This document shows, piece by piece, positions 28,709 to 38,231 of a DNA stretch of 64,000 nucleotides. The notes below the pieces were generated by a model that saw only the letters and a program-made list of their open reading frames with translations, was not told the DNA's origin and made no database searches. This DNA comes from Brevibacillus fulvus (GTDB taxonomy: Bacteria; Bacillota; Bacilli; Brevibacillales; Brevibacillaceae): assembly GCF_016908525.1 (NCBI RefSeq), contig NZ_JAFBEB010000004.1:186001-250000 (forward strand), read 5' to 3'. Both the position numbers and the translations under genes were made by a program. Positions within the stretch are counted from its first letter, which is position 1, and every line of letters starts with the position of its first letter.

Positions 28709-29647
28709 TTAGTTCTCCTCCAATACTTTGGCCAGTACCTCTCCGGCACCTCCAGCCAACAGGTGTTCCGCTACTTTTCGTCCCAATGCCTCAGGATCGA
28801 CACCGGTTTCTGTATGTGTAAAGATTTGCGTTCCATCTGGATCGGCAATCAATCCGGTCAGTGTAATCCGCGGCGCTTGTTCACCAGATGCTTCATCGAT
28901 GGTGGCATATCCGCCGATCGGCACCTGGCAGCCGCCTTGCAACCGGTTTAAAAAGGCGCGTTCCGCCGTTACCGCCAAACGGGTTGGCAGATGATCGAGT
29001 TTCGCCAGCAATGCCCGCGTCTCGGCATCATCCGTACGGCATTCGATCGCCAGTGCGCCTTGCCCGACGGCCGGGACACTGATCTCGACCGGAAGAAATT
29101 GCGTGATCGTCCCATTCCACTTTACCCTTTCCAATCCGGCCGCAGCAAGTATAATCGCATCGTAATTTCCTTCGTTCATTTTGCGGATGCGTGTGTCGAT
29201 ATTTCCGCGAATCGATTCTATTTTCAAATCAGGACGATAGTTCAGCAATTGCGCTGCCCGCCGCAAACTGCTGGTGCCTACCACCGCGTTTTCCGGCAAC
29301 TCATCCAGCCCTTTTCCCTCTTTGGAAAGCAGCACATCGCGCGGATCAACACGACGGGGAACCGCGCCGATCATCAATCCCTCCGGAAGCTCAGCAGGCA
29401 TATCCTTCATGCTGTGGACGGCAAAATCGGTTTGCTGATCAAGCAGCGATTGCTCAATCTCTTTGACAAACAAGCCTTTGCCACCTACTTTGGCGAGCGT
29501 CACATCGAGGATCTTATCCCCTTTGGTCACGATCTCGCTCGTTTCGAATCGGGCTTCCGGCGCCAATTGCTGCAGTTGTTCAATGACCCATCCGGTCTGT
29601 GTTAACGCCAGCATGCTGCGGCGGGTTCCTACTTTCCACGTTTTCAT
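28709..29647 (-). CDS. hemC: Hydroxymethylbilane synthase (porphobilinogen deaminase)
   Basis: 312 residues; polymerises four porphobilinogens. The dipyrromethane cofactor cysteine is in RLQGGCQVPIGG, and the conserved VHSMKDMP and GTSSLRR segments are present. The start is ATG at 29647 (MKTWKVGTRRSML) with AGGAGG upstream. The start lies 68 bases inside the end of the sirC-type gene, an unusually long overlap, implying tight coupling or a recent extension of that gene. Confidence 0.96.
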   Translation of the reverse strand: MKTWKVGTRRSMLALTQTGWVIEQLQQLAPEARFETSEIVTKGDKILDVTLAKVGGKGLFVKEIEQSLLDQQTDFAVHSMKDMPAELPEGLMIGAVPRRVDPRDVLLSKEGKGLDELPENAVVGTSSLRRAAQLLNYRPDLKIESIRGNIDTRIRKMNEGNYDAIILAAAGLERVKWNGTITQFLPVEISVPAVGQGALAIECRTDDAETRALLAKLDHLPTRLAVTAERAFLNRLQGGCQVPIGGYATIDEASGEQAPRITLTGLIADPDGTQIFTHTETGVDPEALGRKVAEHLLAGGAGEVLAKVLEEN

Positions 29648-30302
29648 GTTTGCCTCCTTGACCTCCCTCTCGACTCCACTCGCCAATCAGGGACGCGGCC
29701 ATGTTTTTTCGTTCTTCTCCACTGGCGAAGAGATAAGCATCATCAAGCAGTTGTTGAAAAATCCGTTTGCGGACTTTTGCATCGTCTACTTGCGCCAGTA
29801 CTTGTTGCCTGGTCTCCGCCAAAAAATCAAGATATTCCTCGTACTCCGGTCCGATCAATCGCTCCAGTTCAGTTTTCAGTTTTTTGGCCAAACTGGGCGA
29901 AGCGCCTGACGTCGATACCGCGACCATTAATTTGCCGCGCTGTATGACAGACGGCACGATAAAATTGCAGAGATCCGGTCGATCGACGATATTGATCCAA
30001 CCATCAGTCAATTTGACAGCACGATAGACTGCCAAATTCACTTCCGCCCGGTTCGTCGCCGCGATCACCAGTGTATAGCCGGCCACCTGCTGTTGCCGAA
30101 ACTCTTCAGCGATCCAACGGAACTTCCGTTGCTCCTGCCACAAAGCGTGCAGACCGGGCGAAAGCTCTGGCGACAGAACGGTTACATCCGCACCGGCCTG
30201 CATGAGCGACAGTACTTTGCGCTCCGCCACCTCCCCGCCGCCGACAACCAGACAGCTTCGCCCGCTTAAATCGATCATTAAAGGATACTGTTGTCTCATC
30301 AA
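29580..30302 (-). CDS. Precorrin-2 dehydrogenase / sirohydrochlorin ferrochelatase family (SirC/Met8p-like)
   Basis: 240 residues with an N-terminal NAD-binding fold (LVVGGGEVAERKV), the conserved NIVDRPDLCNF loop holding the catalytic aspartate in Met8p-like enzymes, and VSTSGASPSLAKKLK. It oxidises precorrin-2 to sirohydrochlorin; whether it also inserts iron cannot be decided from motifs. The last ~22 codons overlap hemC and look unrelated to the family (SREGGQGGKHENVESRN), so the tail may be a read-out past an ancestral stop. The start is TTG at 30302 (7 bases after GAGGGAG) or ATG at 30299. It sits between hemX and hemC, as in clostridial hem operons. Confidence 0.88.
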   Translation of the reverse strand: MMRQQYPLMIDLSGRSCLVVGGGEVAERKVLSLMQAGADVTVLSPELSPGLHALWQEQRKFRWIAEEFRQQQVAGYTLVIAATNRAEVNLAVYRAVKLTDGWINIVDRPDLCNFIVPSVIQRGKLMVAVSTSGASPSLAKKLKTELERLIGPEYEEYLDFLAETRQQVLAQVDDAKVRKRIFQQLLDDAYLFASGEERKNMAASLIGEWSREGGQGGKHENVESRNPPQHAGVNTDRMGH

Positions 30303-30314
30303 GTCATTTCTCCC

Positions 30315-31133
30315 TCATAACCACCGATGAAAACGGGAGGCATCGGTAAGCAGGAAATTAAACAAAAGCACGGCAAAGGCGATCAAATTGCCAACAGCCA
30401 GCTTGCGGGCCAGCCATCCGGTGCGAAACCGTTTGTAAAGCAAATACGAATAGGCTACCAGCACCAATAACGAAGTCCAAACTTTTGCGTCGTTCCACAT
30501 CTTCCCAGGCAAGACCAGCTGTCCCCAGATCGTTCCCAGAATGATCGCCAACAACAAGACGGGAACGCCGATCATATTCATCCGGTACGCGTACACTTCC
30601 AGCCGCTCCAGACTCGGCAGACGCTGAAGCAACGGGGTCCAGCGCTTTTGCTTCAACATTTTGTGCTGCAGCATATACATCGCCGAGAAAATCATCGACA
30701 GCGACAAGGCGCCATAACTGAACAGCGCAAGGACAATATGGATGAACAGCAACTCGGACGTGAGCCTTTGCGGAATGGTTTGCTGCGGGGTTTCCGGCAA
30801 AAACATGGACAACGTCAGCACAACAAACCCGATCACATTGGTAAAAAAGATGAGCAAATCAATGCGAAAGAAGTAATTCACCAGCAAGGAAAGGGTTACC
30901 AAAATCCAGGAATAGAAAAAGAGTGTCTCAAACAAGGTCAATACGGGAAAATAGGATTTTTCGGACATTTGTGAAACAAAAAAAACGGTTTGCAACGCCC
31001 AAACGACAGCAAGCAACCCAAAAGCCAAGCGATTGACTTTTCGGTTGCTTTGCACAAAATCATTGAAATAAAAGAGAACACTTGCAGCATAGAGAAAGAT
31101 CGCCAAATCGTAGATCCACCTCACATCAGCCAT
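30315..31133 (-). CDS. hemX: HemX / cytochrome c assembly (CcsA-like) membrane protein
   Basis: 272-residue polytopic membrane protein with about eight hydrophobic segments, in the HemX branch of the CcmC/CcsA family. In B. subtilis HemX lowers the level of HemA. The ATG at 31133 (MADVRWIYDLAIFLY) has GGAGAG upstream; an upstream in-frame start at 31175 would overlap hemA. It is placed between hemA and sirC as in other Gram-positive hem operons. The tryptophan-rich WWD motif of heme handlers is not apparent. Confidence 0.88.
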   Translation of the reverse strand: MADVRWIYDLAIFLYAASVLFYFNDFVQSNRKVNRLAFGLLAVVWALQTVFFVSQMSEKSYFPVLTLFETLFFYSWILVTLSLLVNYFFRIDLLIFFTNVIGFVVLTLSMFLPETPQQTIPQRLTSELLFIHIVLALFSYGALSLSMIFSAMYMLQHKMLKQKRWTPLLQRLPSLERLEVYAYRMNMIGVPVLLLAIILGTIWGQLVLPGKMWNDAKVWTSLLVLVAYSYLLYKRFRTGWLARKLAVGNLIAFAVLLFNFLLTDASRFHRWL

Positions 31134-31162
31134 GTTCTCTCTCCTCTCTTTCCTATAACATC

Positions 31163-32521
31163 CTACTCTTGCCATTGAGCAGCCAGACGTTGCTCACGAG
31201 CGGCCGGTTGCTTTTTCTCTTTCGCCCAAACAGCTTCCTGTCTGTCTCGTTCCATCTGCTCTTCGAGAGCGAAGATCGCCGCAAAAATATCCAACACTTC
31301 ATCGCCGCGTTTTTCCGCCGCCAATTCTTTCAAGCGGACGACCGGGTCATGCAATAATTGATTAATGATTCCTTTGGTATGCTTGCGAATAATATGCAAT
31401 TCTTTTTCCGACAGATCAGGCAGTTTGTTTTCAATCTTCCGCATCGCTTCGCCATGAATGGCAAACGCTTTTTCACGCAATGCGGCAATCAACGGAACGA
31501 CGCCAAGCGTATCGTACCAGTTGGTGAACGCAACGATCTCCTCTGCGATCATTTCCTCCAAGCGGACTGCTTCCTTGCTGCGTTCAGCGAGGTTGCTGGC
31601 GACAATTCCCTCCAGATCGTCAATATCATATAAATATACATTATCAAGTTCGTGAATGCTCGGGTCCAAATCGCGCGGAACGGCAATGTCGATCATGAAC
31701 AGCGGGCGGTTTTTCCGCTGTTTGACAATCGGTTTCAATTGTTCTTTCGTCACCACGAAATCGGTTGCCCCGGTCGAGCTGATCACGATGTCGGCGGTCA
31801 ACAGGGCGGTCGAAAGCTGCTCCATCGTGCAAGCTTGCCCGTTAAACTTTTCCGCAAGCTGCTGGGCACGCTCCAGCGTCCGGTTCGCCACCCGCACTTC
31901 GGTCGCGCCATTGGCATGCAAGTGTTTGGCCGTCAGCTCGCTCATTTCCCCGGCGCCGATGACCAATACTTCTTTGCCGGAAAAAGAACCGAAGATTTTT
32001 TTGCCCAATTCAACAGCGGCATAGCTGACGGAAACCGCATTTTGCCCGATCGCAGTTTCGGTATGTGCCCGTTTGGCAAACGTGATCGCCTGTTTAAACA
32101 AAGTATTGAATACCGTTCCCGTTGTTTTTTGCTGTTGCGCAAGCAAAAAGGCATCGCGAACTTGTCCAAGGATTTGCGTTTCTCCCACGACCATTGAATC
32201 GAGGCCGCACGCAACATGAAAGAGGTGATCGATTGCCTCTGCATTCTCTTTGACATACAGGTGATCCTGAAAAACTTCCTTGTCAACCCCGAACCAGTCG
32301 GCGAGGAAATTACGCGTGTAAAAACGTCCGGTATGTAACTGATCGCAGACGACATAGATCTCTGTCCGGTTACATGTACCGAGAATGACGCTCTCGATGA
32401 TACTCTTCGTCTGGGAGAGGAGATTAAGAGCGCGCGGCGTGCTGTCGTCAGTAAACGAAAATTTCTCGCGGATTTCGACAGGAGCCGTTTTATAATTAAG
32501 TCCCACCAATAGGATTTCCAT
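31163..32521 (-). CDS. hemA: Glutamyl-tRNA reductase
   Basis: 452 residues; reduces Glu-tRNA to glutamate-1-semialdehyde, the first committed step of tetrapyrrole synthesis. The catalytic cysteine is C50 in GTCNRTEIY, the NADPH site is VLVIGAGEMSEL, and the C-terminal dimerisation helices are present. The ATG at 32521 has GGGAGGAAG upstream. It heads the operon. Two overlapping -10 elements and a PerR-box-like sequence lie about 45-60 bases upstream. Confidence 0.97.
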   Translation of the reverse strand: MEILLVGLNYKTAPVEIREKFSFTDDSTPRALNLLSQTKSIIESVILGTCNRTEIYVVCDQLHTGRFYTRNFLADWFGVDKEVFQDHLYVKENAEAIDHLFHVACGLDSMVVGETQILGQVRDAFLLAQQQKTTGTVFNTLFKQAITFAKRAHTETAIGQNAVSVSYAAVELGKKIFGSFSGKEVLVIGAGEMSELTAKHLHANGATEVRVANRTLERAQQLAEKFNGQACTMEQLSTALLTADIVISSTGATDFVVTKEQLKPIVKQRKNRPLFMIDIAVPRDLDPSIHELDNVYLYDIDDLEGIVASNLAERSKEAVRLEEMIAEEIVAFTNWYDTLGVVPLIAALREKAFAIHGEAMRKIENKLPDLSEKELHIIRKHTKGIINQLLHDPVVRLKELAAEKRGDEVLDIFAAIFALEEQMERDRQEAVWAKEKKQPAAREQRLAAQWQE

Positions 32522-32562
32522 AGCTTCCTCCCAGTGTTACGATGCTTAGTCTAAAAAAAGAA

Positions 32563-32584
32563 TCGTTATTATTATAACATTATA
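32563..32584 (-). promoter_or_regulatory. hemA promoter region with PerR-box-like sequence
   Basis: Two TATAAT hexamers on the minus strand (32571-32576 and 32579-32584) overlap TTATAATAATAACGA (complement of 32563-32577), which matches 11 of 14 defined positions of the Bacillus PerR box TTATAATnATTATAA. In B. subtilis hemA is a PerR target. The -35 elements are weak, so the exact start is uncertain. Confidence 0.45.
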
Positions 32585-32758
32585 CCCCTCGAGAACCAGT
32601 TTTAAATGTGAAAAGTTTTTTAAGCTTCCTTGCGAGGGAAGGCGACAATAATAGAATCGGTTCGACAGGTTGCGCTCCTCTATTTTACGCCGGTTCATGG
32701 TAAAATAGCAAAAAACAAATTGCGGTTTACCATTTGAATGAAAAGCGAGGAATATGCG

Positions 32759-33682
32759 TTGAGCAAACGGTTTTTGGCTGATACCACTCTGCTACTGATC
32801 GCCTTCGTCTGGGGCGCTACCTTTTTGGTCGTGCAAAATGCGATCGCACACCTTCCCCCCAACACTTTTAACGCCGTCCGGTTTTCACTGGCTACCTTGG
32901 TTTTGCTGGCCGTTGTCCTGATTTTCTCGCGGGAGCAACTCCGCCGGTTTTCCCGCTCCGTCTGGAGTGCCGGATTTATCCTCGGGTTCCTGTTGTGCCT
33001 GTCATACGGCCTGCAGACCGTCGGCTTGCTGTATACCAGTTCTTCCAAAGCTGGCTTTATCACCGGCCTCTCTGTTGTGCTCGTTCCTCTGTTCAGCTAC
33101 CTGTTCTTGCGGGAGAAATTAAAAAGCGTCGCCCTGCTCGGAGCATTGGCTGCTGCTGGCGGGCTCTACTTGCTCACCGCTCAGCAGTCGCTTGTGCTCA
33201 ACAGCGGAGACCTGCTGGTGTTCGGCTGCGCGATTTGCTTTGGTCTGCAGATTGTCTTTACCGGGAAATTTGCCAAACAGCTGCCGGCCTTGCCGTTGGC
33301 GATCGTCCAATTGGGTACGGTTGCGCTGCTCAGCTGGCTGTATGCCTGCTGTTTTGAACAGTGGCAGTCAGCTTTTGCCGCCAAGACGATGTTGCAACCA
33401 CAGGTGGCATGGGGGCTCTTGATCACGGCGATCCCGGGAACGGCGCTGGCCTTTCTCGGGCAAACCGCGCTGCAAAAATTCACCACCTCCACCAGAGTTG
33501 CCTTAATCTTTACGATGGAGCCGGTCTTTGCGGCCTTGACCGCATATGTGTGGATCAATGAACGGCTCGCCGTACCGCAATTATGGGGATGCGCCTTGAT
33601 TCTCGGCGGAATGCTGCTGGCTGAACTGCCTGTGCCAAATTGGCTGAAAAAACAGCCGGTCGAGAGCAAGAAGCATTCCTGA
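32759..33682 (+). CDS. EamA/DMT-family transporter
   Basis: 307 residues with two EamA repeats and about ten membrane helices (LLLIAFVWGATFLVVQNAIA at the start; AGFITGLSVVLVPLFSYLFL in repeat one; FTTSTRVALIFTMEPVFAAL in repeat two). The family exports or imports small metabolites, often amino acids or nucleosides; the substrate is unknown. The start is TTG at 32759, seven bases behind GAGGA; an upstream ATG at 32738 has no ribosome-binding site. It is divergent from the hem operon and convergent with the GH84 gene. Confidence 0.88.
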   Translation: MSKRFLADTTLLLIAFVWGATFLVVQNAIAHLPPNTFNAVRFSLATLVLLAVVLIFSREQLRRFSRSVWSAGFILGFLLCLSYGLQTVGLLYTSSSKAGFITGLSVVLVPLFSYLFLREKLKSVALLGALAAAGGLYLLTAQQSLVLNSGDLLVFGCAICFGLQIVFTGKFAKQLPALPLAIVQLGTVALLSWLYACCFEQWQSAFAAKTMLQPQVAWGLLITAIPGTALAFLGQTALQKFTTSTRVALIFTMEPVFAALTAYVWINERLAVPQLWGCALILGGMLLAELPVPNWLKKQPVESKKHS

Positions 33683-33700
33683 ACACATCTTGCCGACGAA

Positions 33701-33740
33701 AACAAAGAGTGCGGCCCGCTGACGACGGGTCTACACTCTT
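33701..33740. terminator. Hairpin terminator between convergent EamA and GH84 genes
   Basis: AAGAGTG-C-GGCCCG (33705-33718) pairs with CGGGTCT-ACACTCTT (33726-33740). In the minus direction TTTGTTTT follows, in the plus direction a weaker T-rich tract, so it probably serves both genes. The GH84 stop codon lies inside the 3' arm. Confidence 0.75.
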
Positions 33741-35083
33741 CGTTTGATTTCTTGCAAAACAATATCCGTAAAAATCTTCATCACATTGCCGCATACTTTT
33801 TGCGGCAAACGTTCCGCCCGCCGCAGAGATTGCTTAAGCCGAAGCAATCCTAACAGCGCCTGCGGGGTCCGACCGCGCAATCCTTCCTCGATGAGAGCAG
33901 CTGCAGCCTGTCCGACCTTGGACCAGTGCCAGTATTTGTTCACCCACTGTCCGATTTCTTGCGCCAGCCGGCGGTTCTTCAACTCATGTTGCAGATAAGC
34001 GGCTGTCCGTTCCATCTTGAAAAACAAATCTTTCAGCCCGGCAACGGCAACCATCGGATCGCCGTGCAACAGTTCAAAGCGAAACTGGTGCAGGGCGGCT
34101 GTAAGCTGAACCGCTTCCTGATCATTCAGAAACGACCCTTGGACATTGTCGGCAAAATCCAGAAACTCCGCTGAATCGTCATCTCCCACAACTTGCCGGA
34201 TCGCCTCCTGCCAGGAGCGGAATGGTTCATACTGTTCCGGTTGGCGAAGGTAATCGGCAATGGTGATCAACGGTATTTTGGAGCTCTCCACATATTCCAT
34301 CGCATTGGCCACATAGCCGGCAGCATACCGATACAGCTGCGGATCGCGATGCAGCAGCGGACCAATATGCAACTCATTGGCCATCGCCAAATCATTGACC
34401 GGATAATTGTCCCAATAAAGAGGCGGATGGCCGGTATGCTCCCAAAACCGTTGGGCGTCTCCTTCGGTGATCGATGGCGAGCAGATAAAGCGACCGGTCC
34501 AAAACAGGTGAATCTCCGCGGGCAACTTTCGGCCCAGACTAACGATGTAGGCTTCATTGCCCAACCCGTGATAACGCGTCGGGCAAACGACCAACCAGCA
34601 CTGCTCCGGCCAACTGCGCATCTTTTCCCAGACCCGACCGATTACATAGGCATGGGCGTCAGCCAGGCTGGGGAACGACTCTTGATCCATTCCGTGCAGC
34701 AGTTTCATCGGGATGTCGTCAAATAACAGCCCAAAATGACGAACACCGAGACGAAACATTTGCTGATATTTTTCCATCACTTTTTCCAGATGGGAATCGC
34801 TGGAATATTCCATGCTTAAACCAGGGCTGAGACAGTAGTAAAAAGCCATTTGCTTCCGCTTGGCTTGCGCAATCAATTCCGCCACATGGGTCACCTGATC
34901 GTCTGGATGGGGCTCGTACCAGCGTTCGCGCAGATAAGGATCGTCCTTCGGCGAATAAAAGTAGCTGTTGAATCCCTGCTCGCCCATAAACGCCAGCATG
35001 CTGAGCCGATCCGCATGCGACCACGGTGTGCCATAAAAGCCTTCAATGACGCCTCTTATGGAAAAATACTCGGTCCGACTCAA
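33731..35083 (-). CDS. GH84 beta-N-acetylglucosaminidase (hyaluronidase/O-GlcNAcase-like), no signal peptide
   Basis: 450 residues. The GH84 opening motif RGVIEGFYGTPWSHADR and the adjacent catalytic aspartates D122-D123 in LLFDDIP are clear, followed by the barrel segment YWDNYPVND. The C-terminal ~150 residues are helical. No signal peptide is visible, so a cytoplasmic role (cleaving N-acetylglucosaminides or removing O-GlcNAc-like groups) is likelier than attack on host glycans. The start is TTG at 35083 behind GGAGGGG. It follows engB by 30 bases and probably shares the lonA-engB transcript. Confidence 0.9.
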   Translation of the reverse strand: MSRTEYFSIRGVIEGFYGTPWSHADRLSMLAFMGEQGFNSYFYSPKDDPYLRERWYEPHPDDQVTHVAELIAQAKRKQMAFYYCLSPGLSMEYSSDSHLEKVMEKYQQMFRLGVRHFGLLFDDIPMKLLHGMDQESFPSLADAHAYVIGRVWEKMRSWPEQCWLVVCPTRYHGLGNEAYIVSLGRKLPAEIHLFWTGRFICSPSITEGDAQRFWEHTGHPPLYWDNYPVNDLAMANELHIGPLLHRDPQLYRYAAGYVANAMEYVESSKIPLITIADYLRQPEQYEPFRSWQEAIRQVVGDDDSAEFLDFADNVQGSFLNDQEAVQLTAALHQFRFELLHGDPMVAVAGLKDLFFKMERTAAYLQHELKNRRLAQEIGQWVNKYWHWSKVGQAAAALIEEGLRGRTPQALLGLLRLKQSLRRAERLPQKVCGNVMKIFTDIVLQEIKRRV

Positions 35084-35113
35084 AGATGTTCCCCTCCAGC
35101 AATTCTTCCTGCT

Positions 35114-35740
35114 TTAACTCTCTGCTTCTTCCGTTTCTGCCTCGGTCTCGGTCCCGGTATTTATATACTTGAGAATGGTTCCCCACAATTCGTCGCGACC
35201 TTGTCCCGTTTCCGAAGAAAAGACCAGCATGGAATCCGTTTCACGGAGCTGCAACTGTTCGCGGATTACTTTCAAGTGTTGCTGCCATCTTCCCCTTGCG
35301 ATTTTGTCTCCTTTTGTGGCTACGACCACTGTCGTTAATCCGATTTGCTTGCACCAGTCGTACATGGCAATATCATCTTTGCTGGGAGCGTGGCGAATAT
35401 CCACCAGCTGAACGACCAAGCGCAACTCTTTTCGGTCAGTCAAATAGCTTTCGATCATTTTTCCCCACTGTTGTTTGACCGATTTGGCCACCTTGGCATA
35501 ACCGTAGCCGGGAAAATCGACAAAATACAAGCGATGATTAATGCGAAAATAGTTGAGCGTTTGCGTTTTCCCCGGACGGGAACTCGTCCGCGCCAACGCT
35601 TTCCGATTCAACATCTTGTTGATCAACGATGATTTTCCGACATTGGAACGACCTACCAGAGCGATTTCCGGTAGGCCGTCGGTCGGATATTGTTTAGGTC
35701 CAACTGCGCTAATAACAAATTCGGCCGATGTTACTTTCAT
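35114..35740 (-). CDS. engB: Ribosome biogenesis GTP-binding protein EngB/YsxC
   Basis: 208-residue TrmE-Era-EngA-YihA class GTPase needed for 50S assembly. G1 is [10 protein letters not shown]3 is DFPGYG, G4 is TKGD. A short acidic C-terminal tail ([12 protein letters not shown]) extends past the usual family end. The ATG at 35740 overlaps the lonA stop (ATGA), the same lonA-ysxC arrangement as in B. subtilis. Confidence 0.96.
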   Translation of the reverse strand: MKVTSAEFVISAVGPKQYPTDGLPEIALVGRSNVGKSSLINKMLNRKALARTSSRPGKTQTLNYFRINHRLYFVDFPGYGYAKVAKSVKQQWGKMIESYLTDRKELRLVVQLVDIRHAPSKDDIAMYDWCKQIGLTTVVVATKGDKIARGRWQQHLKVIREQLQLRETDSMLVFSSETGQGRDELWGTILKYINTGTETEAETEEAES

Positions 35741-38073
35741 GATTTCTTCACCAATTTTTTCGTTAAGGCGTATTCCAGTACTTCATCGAGATGTTCGACT
35801 GGAACCATTTTCATTTCTTTGCGTACACTTTCCGGGATGTCATCAAGATCTTTTTCGTTTTCTTTCGGGAACAAGACGGTTGTCAATCCTGCGCGGTGTG
35901 CGGACAAAACTTTTTCTTTCAATCCGCCGATCGGCAAAACCCTGCCGCGCAATGTAATCTCGCCTGTCATCCCTACCTCTTTCCTGACAGGTATGCCGGT
36001 CAAGGAAGAAACCAACGCGGTCGCCATCGTAATTCCCGCGGAAGGCCCATCTTTCGGAATGGCTCCTTCAGGCACATGAATGTGGATATCATACTTCTCG
36101 TGGAACTCGGGATCGATGTCCCACTCTGTTGCACGTGAACGTATATAGCTGAAAGCCGCTTGCGCCGATTCCTTCATAACATCGCCAAGTTGCCCCGTCA
36201 AAGTCAGTTTTCCTTTTCCCGGGAACATGCTGACCTCCACATTCAGCGTATCGCCGCCGGCTTGTGTCCAAGCCAGACCGGTTACGCTGCCCACTTGATC
36301 TTCCTTCTCGGCCAATCCAAAGCGGAAGCGCGGTTTTCCCAGCAAGCTCTCCAACGTTTTGGCGGTAACTACGACGCGCTTTTTTTCACCGCTGACGATC
36401 AACTTTGCCGCTTTCCGGCAGAGGTTGGCTGCCTCGCGGTTTAAATTGCGGACACCGGCTTCCCTTGTGTACTGGCGGATGATCTTCATCATCGCGTCTT
36501 CATTTACTTTCAGCTTATCCTTGGACAACCCGTGTTCCTCGATTTGCTTCGGCAGCAAATAGTCCTGGAAGATGTGCAGCTTTTCCAGTTCCGTGTAACC
36601 GGCAATATGGATCACTTCCATCCGGTCCAACAGCGGACGCGGGATCGTATCCAGCGTGTTGGCGGTGGTGATAAACATTACGTTGCTCAAATCATACGTT
36701 TCTTCCACGTAATGATCGCTAAACTTGTCGTTTTGGTTCGGGTCCAACACTTCCAACAAAGCTGCCGACGGATCGCCGCGAAAATCGGAGGCCAATTTGT
36801 CGATTTCATCCAGCAGGAAGACCGGATTGATTGTACCAGCCGTTTTCATCCCTTGAATAATCCGGCCCGGCAAAGCGCCTACATAGGTACGGCGATGGCC
36901 GCGGATTTCCGCTTCATCCCTGACACCGCCAAGGGAAATGCGCACAAATTCCCGCTCCAGTGAACGGGCAATCGATTTGGCCAGCGAGGTTTTTCCTACC
37001 CCCGGCGGCCCAACCAGGCAGAGAATCGGGCCGCGCATCTGGTTGACCAGTTTTTGCACCGCCAAATACTCAAGCACGCGTTCTTTCGGTTTCTCCAATC
37101 CGTAATGATCTTCATTCAGCACATCTTCGGCATGCTTGATGTCCAGATTGTCAACCGTTTTACGCGTCCACGGCAAAGCGAGCAACGTATCGATATACGT
37201 GCGGATAACGGCGCCTTCCGCTGAAGTAGTCGGCATTTTTTCCAACCGATCCAGCTCTTTTTCTATTTTGGTCCGAATCCGTTCCGGAACGTCCGATTTA
37301 TCCAGTTGACTGCGCAATTCCTCAATTTCGCCGGCACGTCCTTCTTTGTCGCCGAGTTCCTTTTGGATCGCTTTCATCTGTTCACGCAGATAGTACTCTT
37401 TCTGCGTTTTTTCCATCTGTTTCTTGACACGCGTATTGATCTTCCGCTCCAGCTCGAGAACTTCCCGCTCATTGTTCAAGATCGTCAGCAAGATTTCGAG
37501 ACGCTGCTGAATGTCGACTGTCTCCAAAATCTCCTGTTTGTCCTTCATTTTCAGCGGCAAATGCGAAGCGACGATGTCGGCCAGGCGGCCCGGTTCTTCG
37601 ATATCGCTAACGGAAGTAAGCGTCTCCGGCGATACTTTTTTGGATAACTTGATGTATTGTTCAAAATGATTCAATACGGCACGCATCAGTGCCTCAACCT
37701 CGTTGTCCTCCGCTTTGGTTTCTTCCAAATATGTAATGGAGACCTCAAAGTATTCGTCTTCTTTCAGGTACTCTTCAATTTTGGCCCGTTTCAGCCCTTC
37801 CACCAATACGCGAATCGTTCCGTTTGGCAGCTTCAGCATTTGTTTTACACGGGCAACAGTCCCTACCTCATAGATTTGACCCGCAACCGGCTCTTCTATT
37901 TGAACCTCTTCCTGTGTGGCCAACAAAATTTTGTTATCGTCAACCATGGCTTTTTCCAAGGCTTTAATAGATTTTTCACGACCTACGTCCAAGTGTAGCA
38001 CCATGCTTGGATAGACGAGCAATCCACGCAAGGGCAAAAGCGGAATCTCTCTTTTCCCGCTCAATTCACCCAT
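35737..38073 (-). CDS. lon: ATP-dependent protease LonA
   Basis: 778-residue cytosolic AAA+ protease. The N-terminal substrate-binding domain starts [19 protein letters not shown], a coiled coil follows, Walker A is GPPGVGKTS and Walker B FLLDEIDK. The catalytic Ser is in [14 protein letters not shown] and the Lys in the [14 protein letters not shown] region. It degrades damaged and regulatory proteins. The ATG at 38073 has GGGAGGTG upstream. It is followed with overlap by engB. The 158 bases up to lonB carry AT-rich stretches but no promoter I can assign with confidence. Confidence 0.98.
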   Translation of the reverse strand: MGELSGKREIPLLPLRGLLVYPSMVLHLDVGREKSIKALEKAMVDDNKILLATQEEVQIEEPVAGQIYEVGTVARVKQMLKLPNGTIRVLVEGLKRAKIEEYLKEDEYFEVSITYLEETKAEDNEVEALMRAVLNHFEQYIKLSKKVSPETLTSVSDIEEPGRLADIVASHLPLKMKDKQEILETVDIQQRLEILLTILNNEREVLELERKINTRVKKQMEKTQKEYYLREQMKAIQKELGDKEGRAGEIEELRSQLDKSDVPERIRTKIEKELDRLEKMPTTSAEGAVIRTYIDTLLALPWTRKTVDNLDIKHAEDVLNEDHYGLEKPKERVLEYLAVQKLVNQMRGPILCLVGPPGVGKTSLAKSIARSLEREFVRISLGGVRDEAEIRGHRRTYVGALPGRIIQGMKTAGTINPVFLLDEIDKLASDFRGDPSAALLEVLDPNQNDKFSDHYVEETYDLSNVMFITTANTLDTIPRPLLDRMEVIHIAGYTELEKLHIFQDYLLPKQIEEHGLSKDKLKVNEDAMMKIIRQYTREAGVRNLNREAANLCRKAAKLIVSGEKKRVVVTAKTLESLLGKPRFRFGLAEKEDQVGSVTGLAWTQAGGDTLNVEVSMFPGKGKLTLTGQLGDVMKESAQAAFSYIRSRATEWDIDPEFHEKYDIHIHVPEGAIPKDGPSAGITMATALVSSLTGIPVRKEVGMTGEITLRGRVLPIGGLKEKVLSAHRAGLTTVLFPKENEKDLDDIPESVRKEMKMVPVEHLDEVLEYALTKKLVKKS

Positions 38074-38231
38074 GGCCCGGCACCTCCCGATATCTTACTG
38101 TCAATTGCATGTTTGAATAAAAGCACGCACAAAACAAATCCATAATTGGCGATTAGGCCCATTATCAGATCATTTTAGCGTAAACGAAGGCCGATGTCTA
38201 ATTTCCGATACACTTCACGAGCGATTCTCTA

